This document shows, piece after piece, positions 34,362 through 49,700 of a stretch of DNA of 64,000 nt. A program made the translations under genes and the position numbers. Origin of the DNA: Echinococcus granulosus (Eukaryota > Platyhelminthes > Cestoda > Cyclophyllidea > Taeniidae); the NCBI RefSeq assembly GCF_000524195.1, contig NW_020170387.1:1586021-1650020 (forward strand), written 5' to 3'. Every line of letters begins with the position of its first letter. Within the stretch, counting starts at the first letter, position 1. The notes beneath the pieces were generated by a model. That model was given only the letters and a program-made list of their open reading frames with translations, was not told the origin of the DNA and ran no database searches.

Positions 34362-37300
34362 TAAACGAAAAGTTAAACATAGAGTCAAAGCATTAAATTT
34401 AGCTAAATAATTGCTTGTTAAGATAAATAGGCAAGCCTAGGGATGGGATTTGCTGGAATAGGCAGGATGAAGTCTTCTTTCAATGCGTGGAAGTTTGTGT
34501 GGTGGAAATTCTATCAGCTTATGTAAGAGTTCTTTATAAGTCTTGGTTTCAGCTGATAAGATACCAGTTGCTGCCCTTAACGTTATAAGATAGTAGTTTA
34601 CTGGCATAAATTCTATGAAGCATTTATTTTTGTTATACATCGGAAGCGTAGCATCTATTAGCCACGAGCCGCGGGCAAGGGCAATTGCTTCGATGATTAC
34701 CCAGCAAAATGGCAAAATAGTGGAAGTTTTTGAATTAGTAGTGGAATTATGGGCCATAGAACAGAAGTCGACATGTGCTTAAAATAAGATATTCTTCGGG
34801 CTAATGCACACCCCAAATGCTGGAAGTTTTTACAGTTTTGTTGGAAAATTTGTCTGTACATGCGGTTTCCAGCACAGAGGGTCGCGTCAGTCACTAAGGC
34901 TACCACACACGGAAGGCAATCTCGACACCGCTCAGCGGGCTTAAATCTTAAAGAAACTCCTGTATTTTTTCGCCTGCATTTGTTTTAACTAATCTTGCAT
35001 ATTAATAAATAATTGGTGGAAAAATTTTGTATCTCCCGTCCTCACATACAGGTCACGAGCTGCTCCATTGTTGTAAGGAATTCGCACTAGTTTTAACCGG
35101 AATAACCGGTCCTTTACGGCGCTTTTATCTTCTGACCGAATGTGCTATTCTAAGAAACCAAGGAACCTACACATTAACTGGCATTAATAAGATGCAAATT
35201 TGTAAGAGGTGATGCAATACCTGTTAAATGAAAATCACATTGGGATTATGAAATACATTTTCACGGGACCGCTCAGTCACCTACAGTTTATAAGTAAAAT
35301 TGTCTCCTCGACCTACTATAGGTAAACGCTGTTAATCTGATCAACTTTTGGTGGCTTAATCTTCAAATGTTTATACAAGTAGCTTAGATACCACTTTGTT
35401 TTCCACGTTAAAGCTCAACGGAACACAAATTTCATGTCATCATTATCACTGAACATGTTATTAACGTGGTACAGAGTAGAAAAATAAGCTACGTGATGGT
35501 TGTAGAGATTGTGACCTAACCTAGAAGTAAAATTAACTCGACTCACTGTTTTTTGCCTAAATAGTACGACGTATCGCAGAACTAAATCGAAAGCCTTTCA
35601 CCATAGCCTTACATGCTGTGGCCAAAGTTGTAGGTTTTGATTATAGAATTCGTAATTTCTTTGGCCTTTACTAAGCCAGTGGTTTTACCACCATCCAAGA
35701 CTTAGTCATAAAAATCGAGGTGGAATGTGCTTACACGCAAGGTGGAGATGATGATTGTGGCAGGGCACGTGCACTACACTCCACACGGACCACCACAGCC
35801 TGTTGTTTCACTTTTTCAGCGCCATCTCCATCAACACATTTGATAATTAGCTTTTTACGAAATCGCTTAGTTTTGAAATTAAGCTCCTGACCAAATTGTT
35901 GAGAGGGCAATCTGAGTTACTTATTGCTGGATGAGTACAAAATACTAAATTAATTATTTATCCTTGCTACATCCCTTAAAGCCACCTTAAAGTTTCTATT
36001 TACAAGAGATTTGAAAGATAACAATAGGACCGTCAAATTGGTTGGAATCTTTCAGTGGTACCCATGCCTAAACTATGTAATAGAAAGTGCTTCCCGTAAA
36101 CTTTATCGATACTGTTTAGCAATTTTAAGTGTGCTAAAGTCAAGAAAGAGGATGATTTTTGGTTTGGGTTATCGAGAAATAAAGATAGACATGAGAGCAA
36201 CGAATAAACTTAGTGGAACATCTCGTTTATTACATTTTTGTCGGCACGCAGTCTGGAGCGCAATTAATATACAATGAGATATCAATTTAATCCGTATCAT
36301 AGCTTTAGTGAGCTTTTGGCATCATTAAGATAAGACACTCATGTGAATGAAGAGACTCGCGACGTGATTCATCAGGGGCGCAACGCATTGAAACGTCATT
36401 TAAACTTTGGTGCAAAGGCTATCAACATTACCAATTTTGAATCACTTTGAAGTAATTGAAAACCTACATTTCTTAAGCTTTTTTCGGTTTTGTTATGCTG
36501 AAAGCGATTCCCAAGTTTTCCACATTATTTAAAGTACACACTAGAACACCTAGTAAATGAGAGACCAAATTTAAGTCCAAAATAAGAAAATAAGGTAACT
36601 AATTACTTAGAAGCTAATATAATTAGTGACTTACACTAATACTTAAAAAAATTATTATGCACCCACTTTACGGCATTATTAACATTAGCAATAAACAATT
36701 AAACGTTTTACTTTGCCCAAAATAGGTAGCAAGTATTTCCAAGGCGTATTACTATCTAGTTCACCAACTGATGAGAAAAGGAGCTACTTGCATACCAGTT
36801 TGAAATAAAGTGAAAATGTCCTTTTTTATCACATTCCAGTAATCTGGCTTAGACAGAAGGCACCTTTGCCAATCGAGTGGTGAAATTTACTTAACGGCTC
36901 TGACATTTGAATGCACAAGTGGTGCCGTATTAATGGCAACTAAATTCAAGCAATCATAAATTTATCCATTCACAATGCAACGAATAAAAAAGGTTTGACA
37001 ATGTAGACCACTTTAAAAAAAACAACCTATTCACTAAGTAAAACAGTGAGGAGTGGTAGCATTATTCTTCGAGTGCAACAATAGCAAAACAAACCATGAG
37101 GGAAAATTTTTAACGTTACTTGCTTTCCCTTGATGAATTATGTTTCCAAGGAAATGACGACAAAGTGTCAAGAGAATAACCTAATTCAAGAAAAATGATT
37201 ATTAGGTAAACGAAACACCTCTATCTGCGGCAGCTCCTGTAGCGCTTGTTATTTACCGTAGGCATCTCCTACGAGGCAACACAAAAAAGAACGTTAAACA

Positions 37301-37529
37301 ATCATTAGAAATAGTAATATAATCTACGGCGCCGATGATTGGCAAAAGGTAACGTTTGCAACGTAAAAAGTTGTAATGCCACACTCACCAGCCTCACCAC
37401 ATTTGCAAATAAGTATGGTCTGCTTCTAATTTTCCAAGTGCAGTATAACACAAAGGTAACCATAATCTTTGCAAATGCAAGTCACTGTCAGAAAGTGCGA
37501 CAAACTTTTGCAAAAAAATAAGAGAGCAT
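34362..37529. other. AT-rich, no gene supported
   Basis: Short open frames only. No domains, no RNA genes and no clear repeats recognised. Confidence 0.5.
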
Positions 37530-38720
37530 TTAACTTAAATGTTTGATACTTGGAGCCATGCACATGGCTTTAATGTGTTTGACACGCCCATACATGAGCT
37601 GGACACTTTCGTAGTCCTGGCGACCCATTGAGGTGGCCTGTACTGCGAATGACTCAAGCGCAACTGTACGGTCAAAGTACAGCCATGACTCAGATACGGG
37701 TAACTCACACATTCGTCAATCGCATCTCAAACATCCTTATTGCTACGCTATGCTATGCTATGGGCACCTACATCGCTTATATTGGTATTACTATTGGTTT
37801 CTTACAAGTCCAGTTGCTTACCTGGCTGTAATTGCTGTGTAATTAGGAGCACATCACGGCGCACGACTATGTGAGTAAACACTACTACCCACTTAGCATG
37901 TTTTGAATCCAGGCGCCTTATCCCGTCCTCGTCAAGAGTTTAAGCTGTTGAGACTGATAAATTAGACACCTAAAAAAGGTGACAGCTACACCAGTTATCA
38001 TACAACGTGCAGAGTAAGTAGCTTTTCATCTAAAAGCAGGTGATAAGACGACAAAGTGCACATTATGAACTTATCATATCATTTTTGACAGAACAGACAT
38101 GGAAAGTATATCGTAACTAGGACATTTTAAGTTTAAATATACATTTAAAGTTTGCATTATGTAGCAGCTTTCATATTCTTAAAGGTGTGGTGAATTTAAT
38201 GCTGCCTTATTTCATTGCTGATTTCAAGCGTATAAGAAGGAACAATGCGTGCACTCGATGCAATGGTATGCGTATTGTTGCCCTCATTAATCTCATGCAG
38301 AGCGGGCAGACCGACTCAGATACGGGTGTTAGATTATTCTAAATTGATGCAGACTTTCTGACGAAGGGAGATCTCTGGCGCGCAATTTTTTGAGATGTTT
38401 ATAAATAGCATATTTGTTCGGCATTCCTGTGTATACCTATCGACGTTGAGCTGTGGGTAGTGGGGAACCAAAGGCAAGTGAAATTGAGTTGCGTAGTTCC
38501 CCAAGACAGGATCACGCACTCAGGCTATTCTTTAAGGATAGAGGGCGCGCAGCCACCAGGCCATGGCACTTGTAAATCTCAAAAACACCCCACCTGGTGG
38601 GACGGGATGGCGCCCTAATATTCCCATCTCACTACTGGTCAGGGTAAGTAGAAATCGCTTTCTGCTCTGTCGTCTCCCTCTCGTCCTCGGCTAGCACCGA
38701 AAACCGAATCTTGCCACACT
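37530..38720. repeat. Repeat-like GC-richer block
   Basis: Two parts (about 37530-37860 and 38270-38720) are richer in GC than the flanks and share the 15-mer GACTCAGATACGGGT at 37688-37702 and 38313-38327. The second part contains the palindrome CCCACCTGGTGGG. No coding domain is seen. It resembles decayed mobile-element DNA, but this is inference from composition and the shared word. Confidence 0.35.
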
Positions 38721-41700
38721 TACATCAAAGGACTCACGTAAGTGTATACTTGTAGTGGCAGCTGCTTGATCAGCTAATGCCATTGAGTGTCCATGCTTGC
38801 CATTTCATTCGACACAAGCTCCACCCTGTAGTGACAATGAGATGAGGTCGTCCATGCTAAAGACTTTTACTTTTAGGGGAAACGAAAGTAAGTAACTCAG
38901 CTATTAACTCTCGTTATTGGGGAGGTCTCCTCAATTTCACTAACGGACTAGTGTTTTCGAATTTACCTGAAAATTTTTACTCTCTCTCCCCTCAGAAAAT
39001 AGAGATGAACACAGTTTGAACGTCCTCTAAAATGTTCTGTTAAGGTAAACCAACAATTCTTAAGTGCTGCAATATTCCAAACCGGTATATGCTCCCTATT
39101 TCATTATCAAGTATTGAGTTTCATTTTATCAAATAAATGAAAACGCTTTTTTGAAGTGCTGGAAATGGAAGAACATATTTCGGGAAAAATATGAGTCGAT
39201 TCGAAGTCAAAAAGGGTAAAATTAACAAAGGATTTTCTGGTGCAGTGCCTTTCAATTTACTCCCATACTTTTTTCCATTCTTGAATTTTAATTTGAGCCT
39301 AGACGTAATGTGTCAACTCTTTGCACTGTTCCAGCTTTTCAGTGTCACGATCGAGCTTTTGAGGAAGGGGTTCACGATAATGACAGTCTCGTTGTTTACC
39401 CAGTGAAGTGAGCAAATAAACAATTTGTACTTGATTATTCAAAAACCTTATCCCCCTTCGATAATTAGCTAAAATATTTTATCAGTAATTGTAATATCCT
39501 ACCATAATACTTTGCTACTTTACCCTCCGCTGAATATGTGATCTGGCCATTCCAGGTAAAAGAAAGTGCTTCATTTTTATCAAAGTGATTGTTTTAGGTA
39601 CGCTTCAATTAATTTCATAGGATGACTTTATAAAGTATGTAGGGTATAGCAAAGTTCATTTTAGGAGGAGAAACTGGCATTCATGTAGTTGAGCTATGCC
39701 GCTTCACTCGTTGACCTTTGATCTCAGACATTTGGATCGAGAAGATTGATTTGCGGGGATATGACCCATTCAGTAGTTTTGTATGCCCTTGAGTAAAAGG
39801 GAAGTACTGACAAAATCATGAGGGTAGTCACACTGACGGCCTTGGGATTTTAAAGTTGTGGTGAAGCAAACAATGGCACATTATTTCCTGTTCAAAAAAT
39901 TGTGAAAACTAACGATGCGCTTAATGAAGAGTACTCTATTTACTAGGTGCTTTTTTAGTAATTCCAAATATTTATCAATTATCACTTATACTGTTTGTTA
40001 ATAATATTTACATCTCCACCTTAGCTCCGCAGCACGTTTGGGACAGACATCGCAGTTTCTTTTGGTACACTAGATATATTAACACATCACGTTGAGATCA
40101 AGCTGAGCTACAAATTTGTCAGTTAACTTTTCAGGGTTGACATAGCCTTCGTCTAGCGGCTATCCATTTGCAAACGCGTGTTCTTTTCCTTGATGAAAAC
40201 TTTATTTTATGCATAAAACGATTAAGTTGATAAAAACATATGCCATGGGATGTCTAAACACACCCAGCCTTTTTGGACAAAATGAATTATGAATCACATA
40301 CCATCACCAGGCACCAATGGAAACCACTTTGTTGGGAAACAGTACAAATCTTTAGCTTATTCTAGGCTATATTTTTCGCAACATGGAGGTCAATTTTCGG
40401 GAAGGACCTTTGTGACTAATCGTTTTGGTTAAACGTTGGTGAGATAGGGGTACATTACAGTCGAAAAAAAGGGGAAGAAATTCACATGCTTTATTTTGTG
40501 CAATGAAAAAGAAGAAACCTTGAAAACAAATTGCCAAATGTGATCCATAATTTTTAAACTCAAAGTCAGTTTTAATTTTCTCTTTGTACACCATTTAGGA
40601 GCACTAATATGAGCATATAATGCATCCCAGTTGAACTATTTTGCTTTCGTGGAGTATAAAACTCCCCTTTAGGAGGAATATTTAAAAATGTTAGGCACTG
40701 TCAACAGTAAAAAGCGACAAATTCTTGTGCATATGAGCAAAAATTCCTCTGGTATTCTATAATAGCGATTTCATCTGTATATTCCCCATTGTCTGAAGTT
40801 GAAGAAGTGAAATAGCTGTTGCCATCATTCAAAAAAGGTAGAAGTGGATCAATCTAAGGGAGTAGGTTTGTCGGACTTTGCAGTGAGATTTGTTGAGTCC
40901 TTGCACAGTGAGGCGGAGAGACGAAATATGTATCCAAAAGAATTGGATAGAATTTTGTCATTATCTTTAAGAAACTGACATTCTCTTTGTGCTGATGAGA
41001 TTGTGCTTGTTAGTGCAAGGTCAACATTAATATTTTAATTACCAATTAATGATAATTCTTATGACTTCATTGATCTACAATAGCGTCGAAATAATAATAA
41101 TACTGAAATTTTCTTCATACCATTTCTTCGGGTTGTGCTAAAGTTTGCGAAAAGGGGTCTCGAGGGAACTGAATCTAAGCTTCCGTTTATGCTTTTTCCC
41201 GAGACAAAATGCGACAGTCACAAGAAAGGGAGTAGAACTAAGAAAGTAAGGAGCGATTGTTGTAGGTCCATTCAAAGATAAAATCAGGGGTAGATGTACG
41301 GCATAGTAATTGTTGTGCTAATGTCAGCGGCGTTCTTTTACTGAGTGTTGTAAATGTAAGCCATGATATAAGATGGACTTATTTTCCGCATCTTATTCCA
41401 GCTTGGCAAAATGGATGATAAAAGCTGCAGAGCAGTAGCGTACGTTGACCTTGTATCCAAAAATACCCACTGGATGGTGATACGGATACTATTAGACCTT
41501 TCATTTGACAGATTTGCTAAACTGTTGGTAGAGCTTTTCACTGTAGCCTTTTGACTCCGTCTTTGTACAGTCAGCGCGCAAGAGGATGCGCAAGAAGGCG
41601 AAAGATAATTTTAGCGACCTCGGCCGTCCAATTAAACTGAGCCTCCACTAGTCTTAGATGATTTAGGCTATTTTCCTCTTTAGCATTACTTACAAAGGTA

Positions 41701-44700
41701 ATATTGCATGTCGGGCATTCCCACAAATCCCATTGTGAAGAGGTTGAGCTCAAAAGTGTTTACTTTTGTGGATGTCTTTTTCTTACAACTGCATAAGTGC
41801 TTAAAAAGGCCAAATATATGGCCGTTGATGCATACACAATTGCGAATAGAGGCATAGGCAGTTTACAACATAAGTGGAAAGTGCAATGACCCATTGAGCG
41901 TCTCACGTACACAAAACCCAAGCAGAAAAGTTGAAATTTTCCCAGAATAAATATTTTATCAACAATGATAAGTGCGATATTTGGAGCCACAGGTAAGATC
42001 AGTGCGCCAATTGTTGCGTTGTCCGCGGCGATACTACTCCAAGAACTAAATGCTCAAATCAGTTTTGCCCTAATGATTGACTAAAATTAACCTTTAAACT
42101 AGTCTTTTTAAAAAGTGTGAAAATATTTACTTTTTGTGTGTCTGAGTAAAATGCACTTAAATGTATGCAAAACTCCTCACAACTTTTTCAAATGCGTAAA
42201 TTAAAGGGAGGAAGGCGATCAGCCTACGTCTGCTTGGTAAATGTAGCATTTTAGCTTTATTCTGTTCGATAATTCACCATATTACATATGATAAATGAGT
42301 CTCAAATAATTGCATACCACTGGAACAGTTTCGTTAAAGCTTTTGCAGTTTTTGAGGTCTGTCTCTTTGGATGAGGCTTATTTAATTGCTTTTAACCTGT
42401 ACTTAGTGCATACTGGTGTGGGCACTTTTATAGGCTATGTTCATATTAACTAGTTCAACACGGATAAGTAAGATACCGATTTAACGTCACTATAATTCTT
42501 TATATACTCCTTTCAATTGCAAGCACTTTTCTTTTATAGTTTCAAAAATACATGCGTTAAAGAATGGGATTTTTTCAACAGGGTATCATTAGATTTGTCT
42601 AGCCTCTCCTTTTCCATTATTTCCCAGAGGAAAAGGTTTTTGAGACAAGATTACTCGAATCCGAAAAGTACGTCTAACCACCTGAGGAATCCACCATCTA
42701 AAAATATTTCCTCTTTTTAATTATGTGGGTTCCTCAGCATATTCCTGATAGTCGCAAATTTTTCACAAAGGAAAATATTAATTTTTAATTCACAAACCAT
42801 TATAAATCCAACTAGATTAGCGTTTCATCTTTGAAAATTCTAACTGTGACAATTCACGGGTACCTCGAGGATCCAACAAATCATGTCAAGCAATGGTGCG
42901 TTGAGGCGGGCGCAAACAGAAAGGTGAAAGCAACCTCTTGGTAGAGCATGGTATTCTTTTCTAAAGGATGGATTATGGTTATAAAACTATGGAAAACTGA
43001 TTTTATTCCGGCTTTTAAATGTCAGTCGGTAGTGTACTTATCTGCATCCACATATCTGATGCAGTCAACTGTGTGCCTTGAACAAGACGTCTCATCACTT
43101 GTCTTCCGATGCCAACTGGCCAATTTGCTAGTTTCAAATTGATAACCCTAAGCGGGGCTAACTTCCTTCTACCTATGTTAGGCCATTTATTTATTTATTT
43201 ATTTTAAGCGTTTCTTCCTATGTTTCATAAGAATTAGCTCCCTATAAGTTTAAACCATGAGATATAAAAGAAATAAGGCATAGATCTACACGCCACTCAC
43301 GTTTACTGAATATTCAGCTACAGAGGGCTGCTATTTAAAGCAGGTACCATTAAAAAGATTTTCGCAGATTTTAAGCCGATATTTGCAGAGCTTTTGCACT
43401 AACGGTGAAAAGCAGTGAGTTGCAAGTCATTTAAGCGGAGTTTGAGTGAATAAAGTTACCTTAAAAAGGTGTAAGAAGCGTTCGATACTGACATATCAAT
43501 AAATATAACTCATTTTTGCTCCTTAAAAGACACCCATTTCAATTAATTCAAGATCAAGGGAGGTAACCATTTGTACGAGAGATGAAAAACGTTGAATATT
43601 AATTTGTGACAACTGATGTGAATCTAACTAATTTTTGTTGTCTTGACGCTATTTGGTCGCCGTCCAAATGACTCATGAAACCTCAAACGATTATGAATAA
43701 ACGCAAATATGTGTTAAATTGGTTTAATCGTTTATTTGCTTCTAATATCTATCATAAAAGTAATTATATTTCCAATACATATATATGTGTGTTTAATAGT
43801 TAAGATAAAACTGTTGGACAATATCAATCCGCCAAGGGTGAGTCATGCATCCTTACTGCGCCACTAACTTGCTCTGTCACCGATCTCAAATTTATCTGAC
43901 TTCTTGGAATTTGTAAAAACCAGGTATTCCGGATCGTAGGCTTATTTCGACGTTCTTTCCTTCTCACAAATAATTATTAGTGTTTATTGTTGAGTGAGGC
44001 TCACGGCTTATTTTGATGCAATCGTAAATTTTAAGCTCCAACGGGGAGATTAAATCAGGACTGCCACGCACAGTTTACTTCTCGATAATAACGCGCTTTA
44101 TATCCTCACTATTAAATATATTCTCAAAGTGACCAGGTATATCGCCACAATATGTACATAATTAAGATTGAAAAGAAAGCTTGGCCTAATAAAGTAGAAT
44201 GTGAATGACCTTTTTAATGAAAATTTTTACATTATTGGGCCAAAGTCCTTGTTTTGAAGTTGAAACGCTATTTGCTTTAAGTTGTTGCATGCTCACCCTT
44301 GTTTTAATCGCCTCATATAATCAAGCCACCCTGGCCACATTTACCCACTTGTTAACTGTTAATTGCCTCATTTTCACAGTTTGTCACTTGTTGAAGTCAA
44401 CAGAAAAATTGGCCGCATAGTCCTTCAGAAATTAAGGAAATTTGTTATTTACTTCATTCACGAATGTGGTGAAACAAATTACCACATGTATAAGTGAACA
44501 TTTCGAGAGCGAAGTGCAAGCACGTGTCTTGATGCTAACAACGCAATAAAAACTTTAATAGACTATACCCCTTAGTCTCCCACATTTCACTGTTTTATAA
44601 CAAGTAGAGCAGAGTAAAAATTTAACTTCACAGTTTTTTGTTCCTACACGATTTCGCTTACAGGTAGCAATTACAAGTAAGAAAAGAGGCTTGACAGTGC

Positions 44701-46611
44701 TTACTGTGCACAACATCTGCGTCTCGTCTACTTGGGTCTGATAATAAAAGGGGATTCAGGAAAATAGGCAGACAGAGCCAAATTCTCTTTACTCTATCAG
44801 CATCCAATTGAAAGCTGGTGTGTGGATTTAGGGTCTCGTAGTGAAGCATTTAACACTTAAATGATGTCGATTTGCAGTGGTGAATACAAGTACAAACGGA
44901 CTGTGGACGAGGCACATCTGTCCAGAGCTTCTCCAAGGTGCATCTAAATTTACGTCTACCAATCAAGAAATCAGCGCTTATGCAAACTGAAAACGTGAAT
45001 AAAATATTGAACGATTGGTAAAACTGTTGCTATGCGAATGACAATATTGCAACGTCCTTAAGTATAACATTTAAGCAAAACGAGTCTCACAGCTAAAATA
45101 TACACCAATGGAATTCCAAACACTTAGACTGATCCAGGCACACCTGTTGACAAGTATCACCCTGTCCAGATTCATAGAGACAAATTATTTGTTATCAGGC
45201 AGGAAAACTAGCATATAAACTATGAAACATATGGATATTCTTCAGGGATTTTATGCTGCCATTTATCGTGATTCTGACCCAAGAAGGTTTTTAAAATATA
45301 TTCTGGTCGAAAGTGACTAGAAACATAGCCCATCAATTTTAAATATCAAAATACAAAAAGCGTTGTTTTATTGTGCTGTGGATTGTTGATTAAAACTTTC
45401 CTTGATTCTTGAGTAAATAGTTTTTCTGGTAACAGGATAATCCACAAATTTGCATCGTCATAACACGCTTACTCATAACACTGTGATTGGTAGTAAAGTT
45501 TGGCTAAAATGGGGAAAACATAATTATGAAAGCCCTCATTTATCGGTTATGCCACCATGTAAATTTGTTTGTCTCCAACACTGTAAATGAACACTGCTAT
45601 AAAAGTGCCTTAGGACGGACCATGATATGGGTCATAAGACAACTTGCAATGCTTGCCGAAATGCTGGCTACACTAGAGCCACATTTCATAATGACATATT
45701 AAACTGTGCGGGTGGTTTAGTCTCCGTGATCTCGATTTCCACGTCATAGCATTCTGCCCATGCCCAATTTCTCCGAGCCCTTCCGTATGCTAACAGTAAA
45801 TCTTTGTGCCGACACACCATATTAAGGCTTTTGGAAAGCCTCGTGATGCAGAGGCTAATTTCTGCCTTTATAAAATGGTAATGCTTATGATATGAACTGC
45901 GTTTGGATAAATGTTTCAAACAAATCAGCACAGTTTCCCCATACTTTTACGATGTGACATAATTTGGACTAATTAAATAGTCTTTCTTATACATGCATAA
46001 TTTGTATCCGAAAAGCTATAAAATCAGCCTGTTACTGTCCACAGCACCGCATAAGTACTCAAACCAAATTCTAAAAGTTGCAAACTGGGCTATTTTGCAT
46101 TGTTCCAAAGCTACAAAGTTAAAAATTGTATATGTAAACCCAATTTTACTACAGAATCTTGAAAAGATTATTCTACAAAATGACCAATAATTTTCCACAT
46201 CACAGTGTGTTGTTATAGTAAGACAATTCACATTTATAAAAAGCAATCAAGTTAGTCCATGAACCTTTTTACAATGAAAATCAAAAATCTGTGAAAAGGT
46301 CCTAAAGATGTAATTCTTTAAAACAATTAATATTACCATCGGATAGTCTTTATCAGAGGGACATGTTTTGTAAAACACCTTGCCTTCAGAAGCAAAAAAT
46401 TCTGGTCTTGATCAGCGTTTCTATCTCACCTCCATCAGGAACAAGTATAAGGCATGAAAATTGCTGACGACTAATCAGCTGCTTCCGAGTGTTTCTGAAC
46501 AAGAACTTTTACGCACATGCAAGTTGTATCGAGTAGACGTACCTCAACCATAATTATTTAGACTTTAACAAGTGAGGAATCGCGTCAGCATTCCGCCGCA
46601 TACAAAGTAAC
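38721..46611. other. AT-rich, no gene supported
   Basis: Largely featureless. Contains an (ATTT)5 microsatellite at 43185-43204 and a minus-strand 81-codon open frame at 45686-45931 with somewhat higher GC and no recognised domain. No exon chain can be built. Confidence 0.5.
43185..43204. repeat. (ATTT)5 microsatellite
   Basis: Five perfect ATTT units. Confidence 0.9.
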
Positions 46612-46711
46612 NNNNNNNNNNNNNNNNNNNNNNNNNNNNNNNNNNNNNNNNNNNNNNNNNNNNNNNNNNNNNNNNNNNNNNNNNNNNNNNNNNNNNNNNN
46701 NNNNNNNNNNN
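46612..46711. other. Assembly gap (100 N)
   Basis: Exactly 100 N. Flanks are AT-rich and show no repeat that I can match elsewhere in the window. Confidence 0.98.
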
Positions 46712-49700
46712 CACAGGAGAATAGCATTGAATGCAACAGAGCCTTTGAACAGGGTGAAGCATTTCTCCTCCTTACAATAAGTGCAATAATTTTATTTAAG
46801 TGGTAAACGCTTATTTTGGGATGGATAAGAAGTGAAAAATTGGCACATAGGATAGATTAGGCATGTTAATTCCATTACGCCGCATACATATACTTCTACG
46901 GGTGAACTAAGGTATTAAGGAGATGGTTGTTGGTGAAGTTGCGTAATTCAAGATTAAATATAACCTATCGTCTTATATTTGCAAAAAATTGTTTATGTTG
47001 TAATTGATCACAACATCACTTCAAAAAGTTAAATGCTTGTACACTATTTAGCTTCACCAACGCAGCCGATGCATGCGGAACTACTAGTTGATTTTACAGT
47101 CAAATCCTATTCTAGGATATAAAATAGATTCCATCTTTTATTCAAAACTGGAGGTTATGGCAACATTGTAGGTATCCAAAATACGCAAATGGTTGTAATT
47201 AGAGTAAAAGCAACGCTGAACCTAGCAAAATGAAATGGATAGAAGGGGTGGCCATAAAGGTGTTCATCACTTACTTCGATAAAGTAGACAACAGCGCAAA
47301 TATTTGTTGTCCTCAAAAAAATCACATTTATGACTCACTTCAAAAAAACAACCCACCGGTGGATCCAATTTTTTTTCCATTTCAAATGAGTCAGCAAACT
47401 GTAATGAAATATTATTAATTACAGATGATTAGTTAATCGACTTAATGTCAAAAATAATTACCCAAAGTCTTGATAAGGCTCATTGTCATTTGAGTTGATG
47501 AAAGATTTTAAACCTATTGAATTGCACAATGGACCCTTCATAGGAGTGCAAAACAAACTTTTCATACATGAGTGGTACGGATACTTCAACGAGTTGTATA
47601 CAGAAAGTACGCAAGCAATTTGAGGGGCGCGAACTGTCCTGACAGACATTAACTTTACATCAGACAAGCAAAATTTTGTAACAACAAAGCCTTAAATTGT
47701 GACAGAAGCATCCCTGCCATGCTTCGTAAGGGTGCTACCTTACTAACAACGATTCATTTAAAAAGAAAATATTTTAAAAATTTGCAATTTTTGCATTTGT
47801 GAGTGGAAGAGCAACTATAACTTAAGGGTCATTTTAAAATTATCGAAATCAATTTTTACTTTTTTAAAGAATGGTGGAACGATACTTTATTTTGTTCATA
47901 CTACCTCTTTGATAAATAATGCAATCTTTATTAAAGTTTATTCCTCCATAAATGCCATAATCACTCTGGAATATGATGTTAGTGAAAAGCTGTCATTTAC
48001 GATGACAGTAAAAGTGTTAAATGAAATAAAGGCTGTGATTACATTTTTTCCATGCTAATCAGTGCCCCATGAGGGAAAATTCTCCAAGGAAAGCAGTTTG
48101 CTTTCCATGTCATAACAGGAAGTATGGATAAATGCTTTGACAAATCACTTTCGCTTAATACTTGTAGTTGGTCATTTAGTTTGAATAAAACTGCGAATCA
48201 TTTAAATTCTCGTTTGCAAAAGCTTCAGTCCCGCGCTTATAATTTATACCTCCCCCAGAAACTATGTCCCTGCATCAGCATAAGTTTAAAACTGGCAATA
48301 GTTGTTGAAAAAATAAAACATAGTTTTACTGCCAAGTATCTGTCAACTAATATGTCCATATTTACTTAATCACATAAACCAGCAGACACGATCTTTTTAA
48401 TGGTAGATTGTAATTTTCTTTCGATATTAAAGAGCTAGAATGGTATGCAAAAACAAGCAATTACTAGGCAGGCGCCTGGTTAGCTCTTTGACATTCTTAT
48501 AGTAACCACCTCTTCCTCCGTTTTTAGCGTTCAGCTGCCTTCTGCGGCAATTAAATAAGACGGTGGAATGGACTGCATCCCTCCTTGGAAAATGCACATA
48601 TTTTGTCATGGCTTGGCTTTATAATCGCGTATCATAACAAACAGGACCTCAAGTTTGGCGTGTTTTAGCGTTACTGAAAAAACGCTTCACGTATAATAGC
48701 AGAGAATTTTGGATTTTACAGACTGCATCGGCGAAAGCGAGCAGAGTTTTATCAATATCTAATCGGAATTGCCAAAAAAATCAGTTCCACAGACAAGTTA
48801 GTGCTAATTAATGAATAGATCTCAATATATGCAAAGTCTATTTGGAAAAATTAACTTAAGTTTATGCACTATGGTTCAAAATATTTGGAGAACTATTGTT
48901 TTAGGGTATAGTATGCCTAGTGTTTGACTAAAAGCTTTTTAATATAAGCAAACAAAACCACATTGTTGAAAAAAACGCAGGTGGAAACAACTTTTAGGAC
49001 TATTTTAAGGTTTGTATATTTTTCTTCAATTCTGCCAGTTGATGAGCACTAAAACAACCAAACAATTTCGAATAAGAATCGGAAAATTCTTTTGTGCTAT
49101 CAGCTATGCAGATGAATGTGATTATGACAGTAGAGCATCACCAACAGCTACAAGATTGTCAAAACTGCACGTAAAAAGCAGAACACAGATGAAATGCTTG
49201 ATGTAGAAATCCCGGAAAAAAATTTATTTTAACCTTGCTTTTTTTCAAGTGGGCAGTGGAATTTTCTTGAAGAATCCACTTTTGATTTATGCATGGATTA
49301 CCGAAGCTTGCACGACAGCCCCTAAGATGATGGCCATAGTAGTCTACGGGATTGAGTTCTCTAAGTTTGGCTCGAGTCCACTTCTGATGCTTGCATCATG
49401 CAAAAGAAGGAAAAGAGAAACTGCTAGTAAAAGTCATCTTAGACGTAATGGCAATTCTGACCCATTTAAAAACTTCATGGTCGAATCCTCACTTCATTAA
49501 AAATTGACCGAATGCGCCCTAATTTTGTGAACGCTTTCGAAGCGTGCGCAGTTAACAACAATGAAAGGGATTGCCATAGATTAAGGTCCTAAAATTTAAT
49601 TATTTTTTAAATATCTTTAAAGGCATTTATCACTTAACTTAAAATATTAGCCTCCTCTCACAAGAGTGAGCACTTATACTATTTAATAGGGGTATTATTT

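Noticed and set aside
41571..41753. Minus-strand frame with WECPTCNITF, like half a C2H2 zinc finger
   Set aside because: Only one His is in a suitable position, the second is missing, no splice sites extend it, and the flanks are AT-rich non-coding.
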